Shown here: piece after piece, positions 1-8,120 of the stretch | How the letters are laid out: the number at the start of each line of letters is the position of its first letter | How positions within the stretch are numbered: position 1 is the stretch's first letter | From: an uncultured Oribacterium sp. | GTDB lineage: Bacteria > Bacillota > Clostridia > Lachnospirales > Lachnospiraceae | NCBI GenBank assembly: GCA_946413525.1 | Contig: CAMKKZ010000006.1 | Location: forward strand, 1 to 64,000 | Length of the DNA stretch: 64,000 nucleotides | Reading direction: 5' to 3' | Program-made: the position numbers and the translations under genes | The notes under the pieces: generated by a model | Database searches by the model: none | Told to the model about the DNA's origin: nothing | Seen by the model: only the letters and a program-made list of their open reading frames with translations

Positions 1-64
1 GGGGAAATCTAATCCGGGGGAAATCTAATCCGGGGGAAATCTAATCCGGGGGAAATCTAATCCG
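1..64. repeat. 16-bp tandem repeat, four copies, at the window edge
   Basis: Four exact copies of GGGGAAATCTAATCCG run head to tail and a fifth starts (GGGGAAA) before diverging into the next hairpin. The array touches base 1, so its true length is unknown. A 16-bp period is not a multiple of three and no ORF covers it, so it is non-coding. There are no spacers, so it is not a CRISPR array. Confidence 0.9.
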
Positions 65-68
65 GGGG

Positions 69-115
69 AAAGCGGGGCTGGTGATATTCTGTATATCACC
101 AGCCCCGCTTTTCCC
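69..115. terminator. Strong hairpin, probable transcription terminator
   Basis: AAGCGGGGCTGGTGATAT pairs perfectly (18 bp) with ATATCACCAGCCCCGCTT across a 5-nt loop. TTTT follows on the + strand, and the A-rich 5' flank could serve the other strand. It probably ends a transcript coming from left of the window. Between it and the 64-bp repeats (about 115-302) I see nothing. Confidence 0.65.
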
Positions 116-302
116 GTATAACCGCCTATACTTCCCTCTTGACAGTATTATTGAGAAAGGGGCAATTATCCTGATCAAACTGTTATTGTTATTATCAAAG
201 AGTCATGCTGTTGCTGTTCAGACTTCCACACCCCTGATATTATCTATTGATTGATGTATATGTAATTATTCATGCCATGAACGGCTTTTGTCCGCGGCCT
301 CT

Positions 303-490
303 TGGCAGGGGAAATGGGCCAATTGTCAAATTTTACTGCCCAGCCCCCTCTTCGGTCGTGGTTTTCTGGCAGGGGAAATGGGCCAATTGTCAAATTTTAC
401 TGCCCAGCCCCCTCTCCGGCAACGGTTTTCTGGCAGGGGAAATGGGACATTTGCCGATTTTTACAGCCCAGTCCCTCTCCTCCTGCAGAC
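303..490. repeat. 64-bp tandem repeat, three copies
   Basis: The unit starting TGGCAGGGGAAATGGGCC begins at 303, 367 and 431, an exact 64-bp period. Copies 1 and 2 are nearly identical and copy 3 has drifted. The three overlapping ORFs in the track (247-564) are artefacts of this repeat, since the same words appear in all three frames. No RBS was seen. From 491 to 678 there is nothing apart from the RBS of the next gene. Confidence 0.85.
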
Positions 491-678
491 TTCGAGCGGG
501 GGAAATAGAACTATTGGCAAAAGGGATGAGGTGTGAATTGTTTCATCAGGCTTCGCGTAGGTAGCCAACAGAATCAGTTCGGATTGAAAAGATACGATAG
601 TTATGCTAGAATAATTTAAAAGTTTTGCTAAATGGAAAATATACCCAGTTATGGAAAGAAAAAGAGAGGCAGAATTGG

Positions 679-1776
679 ATGGCTTATAAAGGGACAGAAA
701 AGCCAGATTATGAAGAACTACTGGAAAGGGTGAGGGAGCTTGAAGAGAAGCTGAAGCAGAAGGAACATGGAAACCGTGAGTATAAGTCCAGGCTCTTCGA
801 ATTTATTTTTGGGAGGGAGGAGCATAAGGAGTGGACGATGTCCCTTTATAATGCAATCAGCGGGAAGGCACACAAGAATCCTGCAGACATCATGATCAAT
901 ACCATGGAAGATGTTGTCTACATTAATATGAAGAATGACGTATCTTTCCTTGTGTCTGAACTTGTTAGCCTATACCGTACTATGGATATGTATGAGCAAC
1001 AGTCAACATTAAATCCGAACATGCCTGTACGGGGTTTCATGTATGCAGGAAAGTTATATGACAAGTTTATGTATACATCGAAGCTGCACAGGTATGGGAA
1101 GAAATTGCTTCCGCTTCCTATTCCGAAACTTGTGGTATTCTATAACGGAGAGGATGAAGTGGAAGAGGAAGTGATTCTTCGTCTGTCGGATTCTTTCAAA
1201 GAGGAGATTCGGAAAGCTGTACGTGCAAGGGATGAGAAACTGACACCCGATCAGGTGGAACGTGAGGTGATGAGGCTTTACAAGGAGGCAGATCCTGATA
1301 TTGAGGTGAAGGTGCGGATGCTCAATATAAACTATGGCCATAATCAGGAAATATTGCGTTCATGCAAGCCCCTGAAGGAGTATGCATGGTTTGTAGAAAG
1401 GGTCAGGGAGAACAACATGCCCGATGCGGAGGGCAGACGGGTTGGAATCGAAGCGGCAATAGACAGGACGATTGATGAAATGCCGGATGAATTTTTAATC
1501 AAGGAGTTTATTGTTGCGAACAGGGCGGAGGTTAAGGATATGTGTCTGACTGAATATAACGAAGCGGAAGCTTATGAGATGTTTAAGGAAGAGGGACGTG
1601 AAGAGGGACGTGAAGAGGGACGTGAAGAGGGATTAAAAGAAGGGTTGGAGACGGGCGTTTTTTCAACTCTTACAGACCTGGTACAAAAGGGTTTGCTTAC
1701 GATTGAGCAGGCTGCCGGGCAGGCAGGAGTGAATGTAGCTGTTTTTAAACAAAAGATGGCCGTATATGCGAGCTGA
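679..1776 (+). CDS. Rpn-family (PD-(D/E)XK, transposase-like) nuclease
   Basis: The protein has 365 residues if it starts at the ATG at 679, which follows AGAGAGG at 663-669; the track's TTG at 625 has no comparable RBS. The sequence around EHKEWTMSLYNAI, then NPNMPVRGFMYAGKLY and PKLVVFYNG, matches the Rpn/PD-(D/E)XK 'transposase' family common in Lachnospiraceae, whose characterised members promote RecA-independent recombination. I cannot place each catalytic residue with certainty. Near the C-terminus a run of EGRE units (three near-identical 12-bp DNA repeats at about 1591-1626) is typical of the family. The stop codon TGA lies inside the first of three repeat elements (AGCTGATTTGCC), so the original C-terminus may have been altered. 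It appears monocistronic. Confidence 0.8.
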   Translation: MAYKGTEKPDYEELLERVRELEEKLKQKEHGNREYKSRLFEFIFGREEHKEWTMSLYNAISGKAHKNPADIMINTMEDVVYINMKNDVSFLVSELVSLYRTMDMYEQQSTLNPNMPVRGFMYAGKLYDKFMYTSKLHRYGKKLLPLPIPKLVVFYNGEDEVEEEVILRLSDSFKEEIRKAVRARDEKLTPDQVEREVMRLYKEADPDIEVKVRMLNINYGHNQEILRSCKPLKEYAWFVERVRENNMPDAEGRRVGIEAAIDRTIDEMPDEFLIKEFIVANRAEVKDMCLTEYNEAEAYEMFKEEGREEGREEGREEGLKEGLETGVFSTLTDLVQKGLLTIEQAAGQAGVNVAVFKQKMAVYAS

Positions 1777-1980
1777 TTTGCCCCCGCGGGCGGTTCGCTA
1801 TGTCAGAATTCAGAGTGACAAAACCTCGCTCTGATAGATGAGCCGATTTGCCCCGCGGGCGGTTCGCTATGTCAGAATTCAGAGCGGCAAACCCCGCTCT
1901 GATAGATGAGCCTTGCTGATGCGATGCCGCATCGGTTTGTCTTGAAATTAGAGTAGCAAAAACCCACTCTGATAGGGGAG
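1771..1980 (+). repeat. Three tandem copies of the two-hairpin SD-bearing element
   Basis: Copies run 1771-1842, 1843-1910 and 1911-1980. The first two are of the GCCCCGCGGGCGGTTCG type, the third of the GATGCGATGCCGCATCGG type. Each has a second hairpin (AGAGCGG...CCGCTCT in copy 2) and ends GATAGATGAG or GATAGGGGAG. No same-strand gene follows: the next CDS is on the minus strand, and the last SD is followed only by a five-codon reading frame. The first copy contains the stop codon of the Rpn-type gene. Confidence 0.85.
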
Positions 1981-2012
1981 ATAATAGTGGAGAGTGTGTA
2001 AAACACAGTGAG

Positions 2013-2048
2013 CAGCCGACGTAAGGCCTGGGACCTTGCGCAGGCTGC
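2013..2048. other. Long hairpin between convergent genes
   Basis: CAGCC-GA-CGTAAGG pairs with CCTTGCG-CAGGCTG (one G-U pair, small internal bulge). It lies between the + strand Rpn-type gene and the 3' end of the minus-strand wall-binding protein gene. No T-run follows, so I do not call it a terminator. The rest of 1981-2130 shows nothing else. Confidence 0.5.
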
Positions 2049-2130
2049 CGAAAATCCATAGTCAGCTAGATTAGGAAGGTATATATTAAACCGTATTTAA
2101 ACTGTTTGCTGCGATTATTTTCATCTCGGC

Positions 2131-3210
2131 TTACCGCAGCGATGCTGATTTCAACATATTGTTATAAGAGTTTTCCACTGATTTCATCATGCTGTCATAG
2201 GAATTTTCTGTAGATTTCAGCATGCTGTTATAGGAATCTGCTGTTGATTTCATTATGCTGTCATAGGAATCTGCTGCTGACTTCATTGCGCTGTCATAGG
2301 AGTTGGAGTTTCCCGATGATTTTAATATGTTGTCATAGGAGTTTTCCATTGCTTTCATCATGTTGTCATAACTGTCTATGCTTGATTTTATTATCCCTGC
2401 GTATGCGTCTGTCGTTGCTTTTAGCGAATCCCTGTAGGATTTCAGGAAAGTGACAAGCTCATTCTTGCCGATCAGGGGAACATAACGCATTGCTCCATAC
2501 ATTTTCACCTGTTCTTCATAGGCTGTGTCCATCTCGGCCTTCAATTCCCGAAATGATTTCTCATCGTACAGCCCTGAGCCTTTAAGGGCGGCTTCATAAT
2601 CTGCCATGTAATTGTTGATTATTTTCAGGTACATATTGAGGTAATCGTCATATGTCTTGATGGACTCGATGGCTGCGTCAGATACATCCTGCCGCTGAAA
2701 AACGGTTCCTGATTGACTTGCCGTCTGCGCTGTTTGGGCAGACGGCGCTTCCTGTGCTGCTTTTGCGGCTTGGGCAGCCTGTGCCTCCTGTGCAGCTTTC
2801 GCGGCCTGGGCAGCCTGCGCCTCCTGTGCAGCTTTTGCGGCCTGGGCAACCTGCGCTTCCTGTGCAGCTTTTACGGTCTGGGTGTCTTGTACTGCCTGTG
2901 CCTCCTGGGTGGCCTGAGCGGAATTCGCTGATTGCCCGTTCTGTGCCGTTTGTGTCGGCATGTTCTGAACCAATACGCCGTCTGGACCTACATAATAACC
3001 ATCCGGAGTGAAGGCGTTGGTAAGCATGTATCCGTTTTCATCGAAATAATAATATGCCCCGTTGATTGTCTGCCATTGAGATTTGGCATAACTGCCGTCA
3101 TCATTTTGATACCACCATCCAAAACTGTCCTGCATCCATTGTCCTGCTGCCGCCGGGAAAGCCAGAACAACGATTGATGTAGCGATGATTGCCATTAACG
3201 TCTTTTTCAT
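2131..3210 (-). CDS. Secreted protein with choline-binding-type wall repeats and a helical repeat tail
   Basis: The protein has 359 residues. Residues 1-22 form a signal peptide ending AAAG. About residues 24-83 hold aromatic cell-wall-binding repeats (FGWWYQNDDGSYAKSQWQ, then INGAYYYFDENGYML), known to bind choline or wall glycan in related proteins. About 88-165 is an Ala/Gln-rich stretch built from AAQEAQA units. The C-terminal half is predicted helical and ends in seven repeats of about 11 residues of the type DSYDSMMKST. A strong RBS (AGGAGGTGACAG) precedes the ATG. It probably sits non-covalently on the cell wall; the role of the helical tail is unknown. Confidence 0.8.
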   Translation of the reverse strand: MKKTLMAIIATSIVVLAFPAAAGQWMQDSFGWWYQNDDGSYAKSQWQTINGAYYYFDENGYMLTNAFTPDGYYVGPDGVLVQNMPTQTAQNGQSANSAQATQEAQAVQDTQTVKAAQEAQVAQAAKAAQEAQAAQAAKAAQEAQAAQAAKAAQEAPSAQTAQTASQSGTVFQRQDVSDAAIESIKTYDDYLNMYLKIINNYMADYEAALKGSGLYDEKSFRELKAEMDTAYEEQVKMYGAMRYVPLIGKNELVTFLKSYRDSLKATTDAYAGIIKSSIDSYDNMMKAMENSYDNILKSSGNSNSYDSAMKSAADSYDSIMKSTADSYNSMLKSTENSYDSMMKSVENSYNNMLKSASLR

Positions 3211-3249
3211 TAACTGTCACCTCCTGACAAAAAGAATATTTGGCCATTT

Positions 3250-3278
3250 TCATTACCGATGAAAAAATGCGGGGTCAA
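3250..3278 (-). promoter_or_regulatory. Probable sigma-A promoter of the wall-binding protein gene
   Basis: On the minus strand TTGACC (3273-3278) and TAATGA (3250-3255) are separated by 17 bp, about 40 bases upstream of the ATG at 3210. A second TTGACA lies just upstream. The call rests on inspection only. Confidence 0.45.
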
Positions 3279-3389
3279 TATCTGACACGTTCATCTGTCA
3301 AAGTGGACTTTTTGCTCTTATCGAACCGACTGCCGTGCAAATCGACTCAATAATGAAATGGTTGTTTTTGAATGCGCTGATTAATATTC

Positions 3390-3851
3390 TTAATTCTGTA
3401 TCCCGCAGCTTCGAAGGGGCTGCAGCCGTTTCTTCAGCAGCATCTCATTGACATCCAGGATTGTCCCCGGACGTTCGTTGAAAAAGGTCATGATCATGGC
3501 ATCCCTTGGCTCGCGGGCATACAGGGTGTTCATCTGGTAGATCCTGAGGGCCTGCTGGGTCTCTTTAAGGGTGAACTCGGCTGCGTAACAGATCCGCAGG
3601 ATGACGTCCCGCTGTCTGGTCATCTTTTCCTCGGACAGCAGCTTGTACCCATATCCGAGGGAAATGTCCGCCCTGAGAAGTACATCCTGTTTCCGGATTC
3701 CCTTTTCTTTGAATTTTTCATTCATATACCGCATGAAATCCCGGTCTCCGTCCAGTACCTCGCCCACATTTTTCTCTATATATTCATCGATATCATCAGG
3801 ATGAATCTTTTCCAGGACATCTTCCAGTTCTTTCGTTTTTTTTTGATACAT
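3390..3851 (-). CDS. HTH-like small protein of the kinase cluster
   Basis: The protein has 153 residues, is cytosolic and has no signal peptide. The stretch about residues 50-100 (KQDVLLRADISLGYGYKLLS, then RDVILRICYAAEF) reads like a divergent XRE-type helix-turn-helix followed by helices. From family memory, proteins like this often sit beside a small Ser/Thr kinase in Lachnospiraceae, and here it is divergent from one (4017-4724). The start is imperfect: the best SD (GGAGGG) lies 14 nt before the ATG, and codons 3-6 contain an A-run that could slip. A regulatory or kinase-substrate role is inference. Confidence 0.6.
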   Translation of the reverse strand: MYQKKTKELEDVLEKIHPDDIDEYIEKNVGEVLDGDRDFMRYMNEKFKEKGIRKQDVLLRADISLGYGYKLLSEEKMTRQRDVILRICYAAEFTLKETQQALRIYQMNTLYAREPRDAMIMTFFNERPGTILDVNEMLLKKRLQPLRSCGIQN

Positions 3852-3876
3852 TATTCTTCTTCATCCCTCCTTTTTT

Positions 3877-3885
3877 TGTTATAAT
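3877..3885 (+). promoter_or_regulatory. Extended -10 promoter for the kinase gene
   Basis: TGTTATAAT is an extended -10 (TGn-TATAAT) in the divergent intergenic region. It would start transcription near 3892, ahead of both possible kinase starts. No clear -35 is visible. Confidence 0.45.
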
Positions 3886-4016
3886 TGGCCTGTGTTCAGG
3901 CATCGGCATGTTTAAAATTCTCCGGGCTTTAGCGGACTGATATTTTGAGCAGATTCCAAAATAAGCTTGTTTTTATGCGGGGCTTCCCGCCATACCGAAA
4001 AAGACGGGTATTCATT

Positions 4017-4724
4017 ATGTTTGATTCAAGGCTGCCGGTTTCCTTTTATAAAGAGATTGCCGCGATGAATGAAGCTCATGGGATTTTCATTGTCCAGCAC
4101 AGGGAGAGCGGCAAGATTTATGTGAAAAAGCGGGTGGTATCCTACAATCTCTCAGTATACGAGGAACTGTTCAAAAGACAGCTTCCCGGCATTCCGCACA
4201 TCTATGCCATGTATGAAGAAAACCATGTTCTTACAGTCATCGAGGAATATGTTTCCGGGGATACTTTGGCGGAGGTCCTCAAAATTCTTGGGAAAATTCC
4301 TGAACCGGATGTAATTCAATACACCAGATCCCTGTGCGATATCCTGATCAGGCTCCATGCGCTGCATCCCCCGATCATTCACAGGGATATCAAGCCATCA
4401 AATATTATCCTGACAGAGGATGGAAGGATTATCCTGATCGATCTCAACGCCGCAAAATTTGCCGATGCATCCAAAGGCCAGGATACTCGCCTCCTGGGGA
4501 CTGTGGGTTTTGCGGCTCCGGAGCAGTATGGTTTTGGCTCCTCATCCCCGCAAACGGACATCTACGCGGTGGGAAAACTGATGCTTACGATGCTTGCTGT
4601 GGATGACGCGCCTGCCATTACCGGGAGGCTCCGTTCCGTTGTTCAAAAATGCCTTCGCATGGAGCCGAAGAAAAGATATCAGAGTGCCGCGCAGCTTAAG
4701 TCAGCACTTGGGCGGCTTCGGTGA
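4017..4724 (+). CDS. Lone Ser/Thr protein kinase domain, cytosolic
   Basis: Starting at the ATG at 4017 (MFDSRLPVS) gives 235 residues; the track's upstream TTG at 3945 adds 24 residues without kinase similarity, and no start has a strong SD. Hanks-type motifs are visible: the catalytic loop HRDIKPSN, then LIDLNAAK in place of DFG (Asp kept, Phe-Gly changed to Leu-Asn), and AAPEQYG as the APE motif. The glycine-rich loop is poor and the ATP lysine is probably in IYVKKR. There is no transmembrane segment or PASTA domain, so it is shorter than PknB-type kinases. Neighbours suggest a local signalling group with the HTH-like protein and the zinc-ribbon membrane protein. Confidence 0.8.
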   Translation: MFDSRLPVSFYKEIAAMNEAHGIFIVQHRESGKIYVKKRVVSYNLSVYEELFKRQLPGIPHIYAMYEENHVLTVIEEYVSGDTLAEVLKILGKIPEPDVIQYTRSLCDILIRLHALHPPIIHRDIKPSNIILTEDGRIILIDLNAAKFADASKGQDTRLLGTVGFAAPEQYGFGSSSPQTDIYAVGKLMLTMLAVDDAPAITGRLRSVVQKCLRMEPKKRYQSAAQLKSALGRLR

Positions 4725-4803
4725 TCAGCGGTGATCAGCGATAATTATAGTTTTCCCTGGCATACCCGCAATATGCTTAAGCATCGCATACCAGGCACAT
4801 GAG

Positions 4804-4822
4804 CAGTCGCCAAAGGCGACTG
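4804..4822. other. Hairpin downstream of the kinase gene
   Basis: CAGTCGCC-AAA-GGCGACTG is an 8-bp perfect hairpin about 80 bases after the kinase stop. No immediate T-run follows, so termination is uncertain. The rest of 4725-5021 is AT-rich and shows no gene. Confidence 0.4.
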
Positions 4823-5021
4823 CGAATAGGGTGCTGAACAGTTACTTCATTTTTTACATCGCACTTCTCCATTTCTTCATTTTTTGCTATACTCGTTTTC
4901 GTTCTTCTCTTTTGGATTAAGAGTCTTCCGTAATTACTGATTATTTTATCATGTTGTATTTTTATGTGCTACCACCGCTGCGGTGGGATTGCTCATATTT
5001 CTGGGGGTTTCTGGGATAATA

Positions 5022-6266
5022 ATGAAACTGATCAACTGCCCTGTATGCGGCACCCGGGTTTCGGCTGATATTGAAAGCTGTCCGGAGTGTGGGTTTGAAA
5101 TAAAAGAATATCTTGGGGATAATGGTCCTTCCGAAAAAGGGGCGGATTTCCGCAGAAGGAGATTGCCGTCATTGATTGCCGCACCCGCTGTCGCCGCATC
5201 CGTTGTCATGCTGTTGTTTTTCTTTTTCCTGCCTTTCAAAGCACCTACGATGGATCATCGTGCTGACGCAGCTGATGAAGGTGGGGAGGGCAATGAAACT
5301 GACGGAAGTGAGGATTCGGGTGCAGGTAATGGGGATGATGGGGATGATGGATCTGTTTTGGGCAATGGTGCCGATGGGGATGCTGATTCCGTTTCGGTCA
5401 ATGGCCCTGATAGGGGGGATGATGTTCGAAAAGATAATGATGGCGACAAGAACGAAGCATCTCCTGTTGGAGTCTACAATGGCAATGATAATGGGATGCT
5501 TGTTCTTCACGCGAATGGATATGCTTATTATTATTGTTCGCAGCCGGAGTTTACAGAGCTGGAATGTCCATGGACTTATTCCGATGAAACGGTTTCTATT
5601 GAATTTTCCAAAATGCATTGTACGGTTACAGCCAGGAAAATTGATAAGGATTTTTCGGAGTTGATTTTCAAGGCGGATAGCCTGAACTGGAATACGGAGG
5701 TGTTTACGCGGATGAACCTGGATCCGGATGAATACATTAACCGATATATTGCTGCCTATGATCCGGCTGTCACGATTCTTCGCGATGGCAGTATGCGCTT
5801 TGAATTAAACGGCATATATTTTACCATTCCAAAAATGTATCAGGATCGGGAAGACGAGTTCGATGAAAGGGAAGATGCCCTGTTATTTCTCGATACAAAT
5901 TCGGATTTCGATTATGTTTCCGCACTGCTGTTTTACAGAAGGAAAAATTATAACGAGATAAACGGCAGGAAGATTTATGAGGAGATCAATCAGGATCTTG
6001 CCGTGAACTTTATCGGATCATTCCTAAACAATCCGGCTGCGGTCTCTGCCGGGGAATGCTCGGTCGCGGGATATCCCGGACAGAGCTTTGATATTTCCGG
6101 CAACTTTAATAATGGTTTTCGTGCGACATATGGCGCTCCCTGCAGCGGAAAGCTCTATATTATACCAAATGGGGATGCAAATCTCTTTGTTTTTATGATA
6201 CAGTCGGATGGAAGGGGCCTGGACGCATCCGGAATCTATGAGGAGATAATTGCCGGAGCGGAATGA
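5022..6266 (+). CDS. Zinc-ribbon, single-pass membrane protein with acidic linker
   Basis: From the ATG at 5022 the protein has 414 residues. Residues 5-25 form a zinc ribbon (CPVCGTRV...CPECGFEI). A basic patch (RRRR) and one transmembrane segment (about 50-72) follow, then an Asp/Gly/Glu-rich linker to about residue 140, then an extracellular domain of about 270 residues I do not recognise. The order zinc ribbon, membrane helix, external domain is common in Firmicute proteins of unknown function. The N-terminus would be cytosolic. It follows the kinase gene on the same strand with a gap of about 300 bp. A phospho-signalling role is inference from position. Confidence 0.65.
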   Translation: MKLINCPVCGTRVSADIESCPECGFEIKEYLGDNGPSEKGADFRRRRLPSLIAAPAVAASVVMLLFFFFLPFKAPTMDHRADAADEGGEGNETDGSEDSGAGNGDDGDDGSVLGNGADGDADSVSVNGPDRGDDVRKDNDGDKNEASPVGVYNGNDNGMLVLHANGYAYYYCSQPEFTELECPWTYSDETVSIEFSKMHCTVTARKIDKDFSELIFKADSLNWNTEVFTRMNLDPDEYINRYIAAYDPAVTILRDGSMRFELNGIYFTIPKMYQDREDEFDEREDALLFLDTNSDFDYVSALLFYRRKNYNEINGRKIYEEINQDLAVNFIGSFLNNPAAVSAGECSVAGYPGQSFDISGNFNNGFRATYGAPCSGKLYIIPNGDANLFVFMIQSDGRGLDASGIYEEIIAGAE

Positions 6267-6306
6267 GTGTAAAAAGTTGTCCGGTCATGACCTGTATAAA
6301 TTGACT

Positions 6307-6490
6307 TGTCAATCAGTGCAATCAGCGAAAACCGCTCTTACAGGGGAGCCCGAATAGCCAGCGGCACCGTAGATGTTTGACAGGAATTAAGGTGACATAA
6401 TTACCACTTTGCCAACGGAGCCGTACAGCCAGCAGTATCCCGGATGTTTGTCAGGAATTAAAGCGGACAATAATCCATTTTAATAGAGGG
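6307..6490 (+). repeat. One partial and two full SD-bearing elements
   Basis: A partial copy (6307-6348) and two full copies (6349-6420, 6421-6490) stand in tandem. All three are drifted, but GTTTGTCAGGAATTAAAG and the final TTTTAATAGAGGG are clear. The last AGAGGG is the ribosome binding site of the gene at 6496 (spacing 5-6 nt). Confidence 0.8.
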
Positions 6491-6495
6491 AAATC

Positions 6496-8031
6496 ATGGA
6501 AAAGGAATTCAAACTGTTTTTGGGGAAACATATGTATATCATACTCGCGACGATGTTTCTATCATTTCTTTGTTTTTGGCATATGGCCTTTACAATGAAT
6601 ATCGGAGTTGATACAGAATGGTCAATTGCGGGAAATTATCTGAAAGAGCTGCATATGGATGTAGGACGGTTTGGGCTTTATTATTCAGAAATGCTGATTA
6701 ATGCCTGGCATTTTTCTCCTTATATAAATGGTGTTATGTTTTTTGCCTTATTTACAGCGGCCGCAGTGCTTTGGCTTTTCGTTATGTACAGAATCAACAG
6801 GCAGATAAGATTCCTGGTATTGTTTCCGATGCTGTTCTTAACGAATCCTCTGTGGATAACCCAATTTTATTTTACCTTGCAGGCAGGATCGATAGCCCTG
6901 GCTTTTTTTCTTCAGGGGCTTTCATTTTTGCTGCTCTTTGATGTGCTCCTTTCTGATCGTGAGAAGCCTGCCAAAATAATAGAAATGCTTATTTCTGTTT
7001 TTTGCGCGTTTTACGCAATCGGTACTTATCAGTCATTTCCGGGTCTTCACATTGTGGAAGGGGCAGCTTGCCTGCTTTTGCTGATGGATACGCTGAAGGG
7101 TGATCAAGATGAAAAGCATGCTTTGTTCTGGAAAAGCGCTGTGATTGTTGTTTCCCATTTTCTTCTGAGCTATTTACTGTATATCATTTTATGCAAAATC
7201 ATGCACTGGGGATCTTCCAGCTATTTATCAATTAGCTGGGGGAAAGAAGCGGCTTCGGATATTATCATCAATCTATTGAGAGATTTTTGGTATGTTCTTG
7301 CCGGAAAAGGAGATTATGTCGGATGGGCGATGGCAGCATCGCTGGTTTTGATTTTCCTGCTTGCTATATATATACTTTTCGGAAAATACAGCGCTCCGCT
7401 GAAATTTGATTATATGCTTCTTCTTGGCGGAAATGTTATCGCGTCGGTCTTACTGAATATAGTGATAGGATCCGTGCCCGCTGACAGGGCCAGAATGCCC
7501 TTGTTTTTCTCGATTGCTTTTTTAGGTATGTATTCTGTCAGCAGGTTTTCGCAAGTCTTTAAGGCCAGGTTTAAAAAATGTATAATTTTTCCGTTCCTTT
7601 TTGTGTTCTTCGTTTCGGCTTATTTACAGATGCATCGGCTGCAGGTATATGTCTATACCATGGATATCTGTAATGCGCAGCAATATCAGCTTGGGGTGGA
7701 TATTATTCGTCATATAGAAGCTGTTGACGGCAAGGATGACGGGACTGTCGCGGTAATTGGAAAATGGGACGCGCCCCTTAACCCATCCTGTATTCAAAGC
7801 GGATTGATCGGACAGTCCAGTTTTTCGTGGGATTATAATCCGGAAAAGCCTGCAAGCGCAACAAGGCGCTCAACTGGTTATTTAAACGCCGCGTTTGGAA
7901 AACACTATTCTTCTAAATTGTCAAAAAAACAGAAAAAACTTGCGATAGAAACAGCCGCTTCCATGCCCGATTATCCCAGGGAGGGATATGTCCGGAATGT
8001 AGATGGCTTGATAGTAGTTAAATTATCATAG
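6496..8031 (+). CDS. GtrII-like polytopic membrane glucosyltransferase
   Basis: The protein has 511 residues and about 11 predicted membrane segments. The first external loop begins NIGVDTEW, with an acidic pair after the first helix as in GtrII-type (glucosyl transferase II) enzymes, which move sugars from a lipid carrier to surface glycans outside the membrane. The last 120 residues are soluble. It opens the polysaccharide locus and its RBS comes from a repeat element. The family call rests on overall layout; another GT-C-type membrane enzyme is possible. Confidence 0.65.
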   Translation: MEKEFKLFLGKHMYIILATMFLSFLCFWHMAFTMNIGVDTEWSIAGNYLKELHMDVGRFGLYYSEMLINAWHFSPYINGVMFFALFTAAAVLWLFVMYRINRQIRFLVLFPMLFLTNPLWITQFYFTLQAGSIALAFFLQGLSFLLLFDVLLSDREKPAKIIEMLISVFCAFYAIGTYQSFPGLHIVEGAACLLLLMDTLKGDQDEKHALFWKSAVIVVSHFLLSYLLYIILCKIMHWGSSSYLSISWGKEAASDIIINLLRDFWYVLAGKGDYVGWAMAASLVLIFLLAIYILFGKYSAPLKFDYMLLLGGNVIASVLLNIVIGSVPADRARMPLFFSIAFLGMYSVSRFSQVFKARFKKCIIFPFLFVFFVSAYLQMHRLQVYVYTMDICNAQQYQLGVDIIRHIEAVDGKDDGTVAVIGKWDAPLNPSCIQSGLIGQSSFSWDYNPEKPASATRRSTGYLNAAFGKHYSSKLSKKQKKLAIETAASMPDYPREGYVRNVDGLIVVKLS

Positions 8032-8120
8032 ATAATATGGCAAATCATAGAGTACTGCAGTCACAAACGGTCTCTGCGTATTGCTGAGAAGATTGGCGAC
8101 TTGCTTTTGGTATTAAATAT

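Noticed and set aside
247-564. Three overlapping short ORFs
   Set aside because: All are translations of the 64-bp tandem repeat in different frames; no RBS.
1771-1980. Regular repeats resembling a CRISPR array
   Set aside because: Copies of about 70 bp are directly joined, without unique spacers, and the same units occur singly before genes elsewhere.
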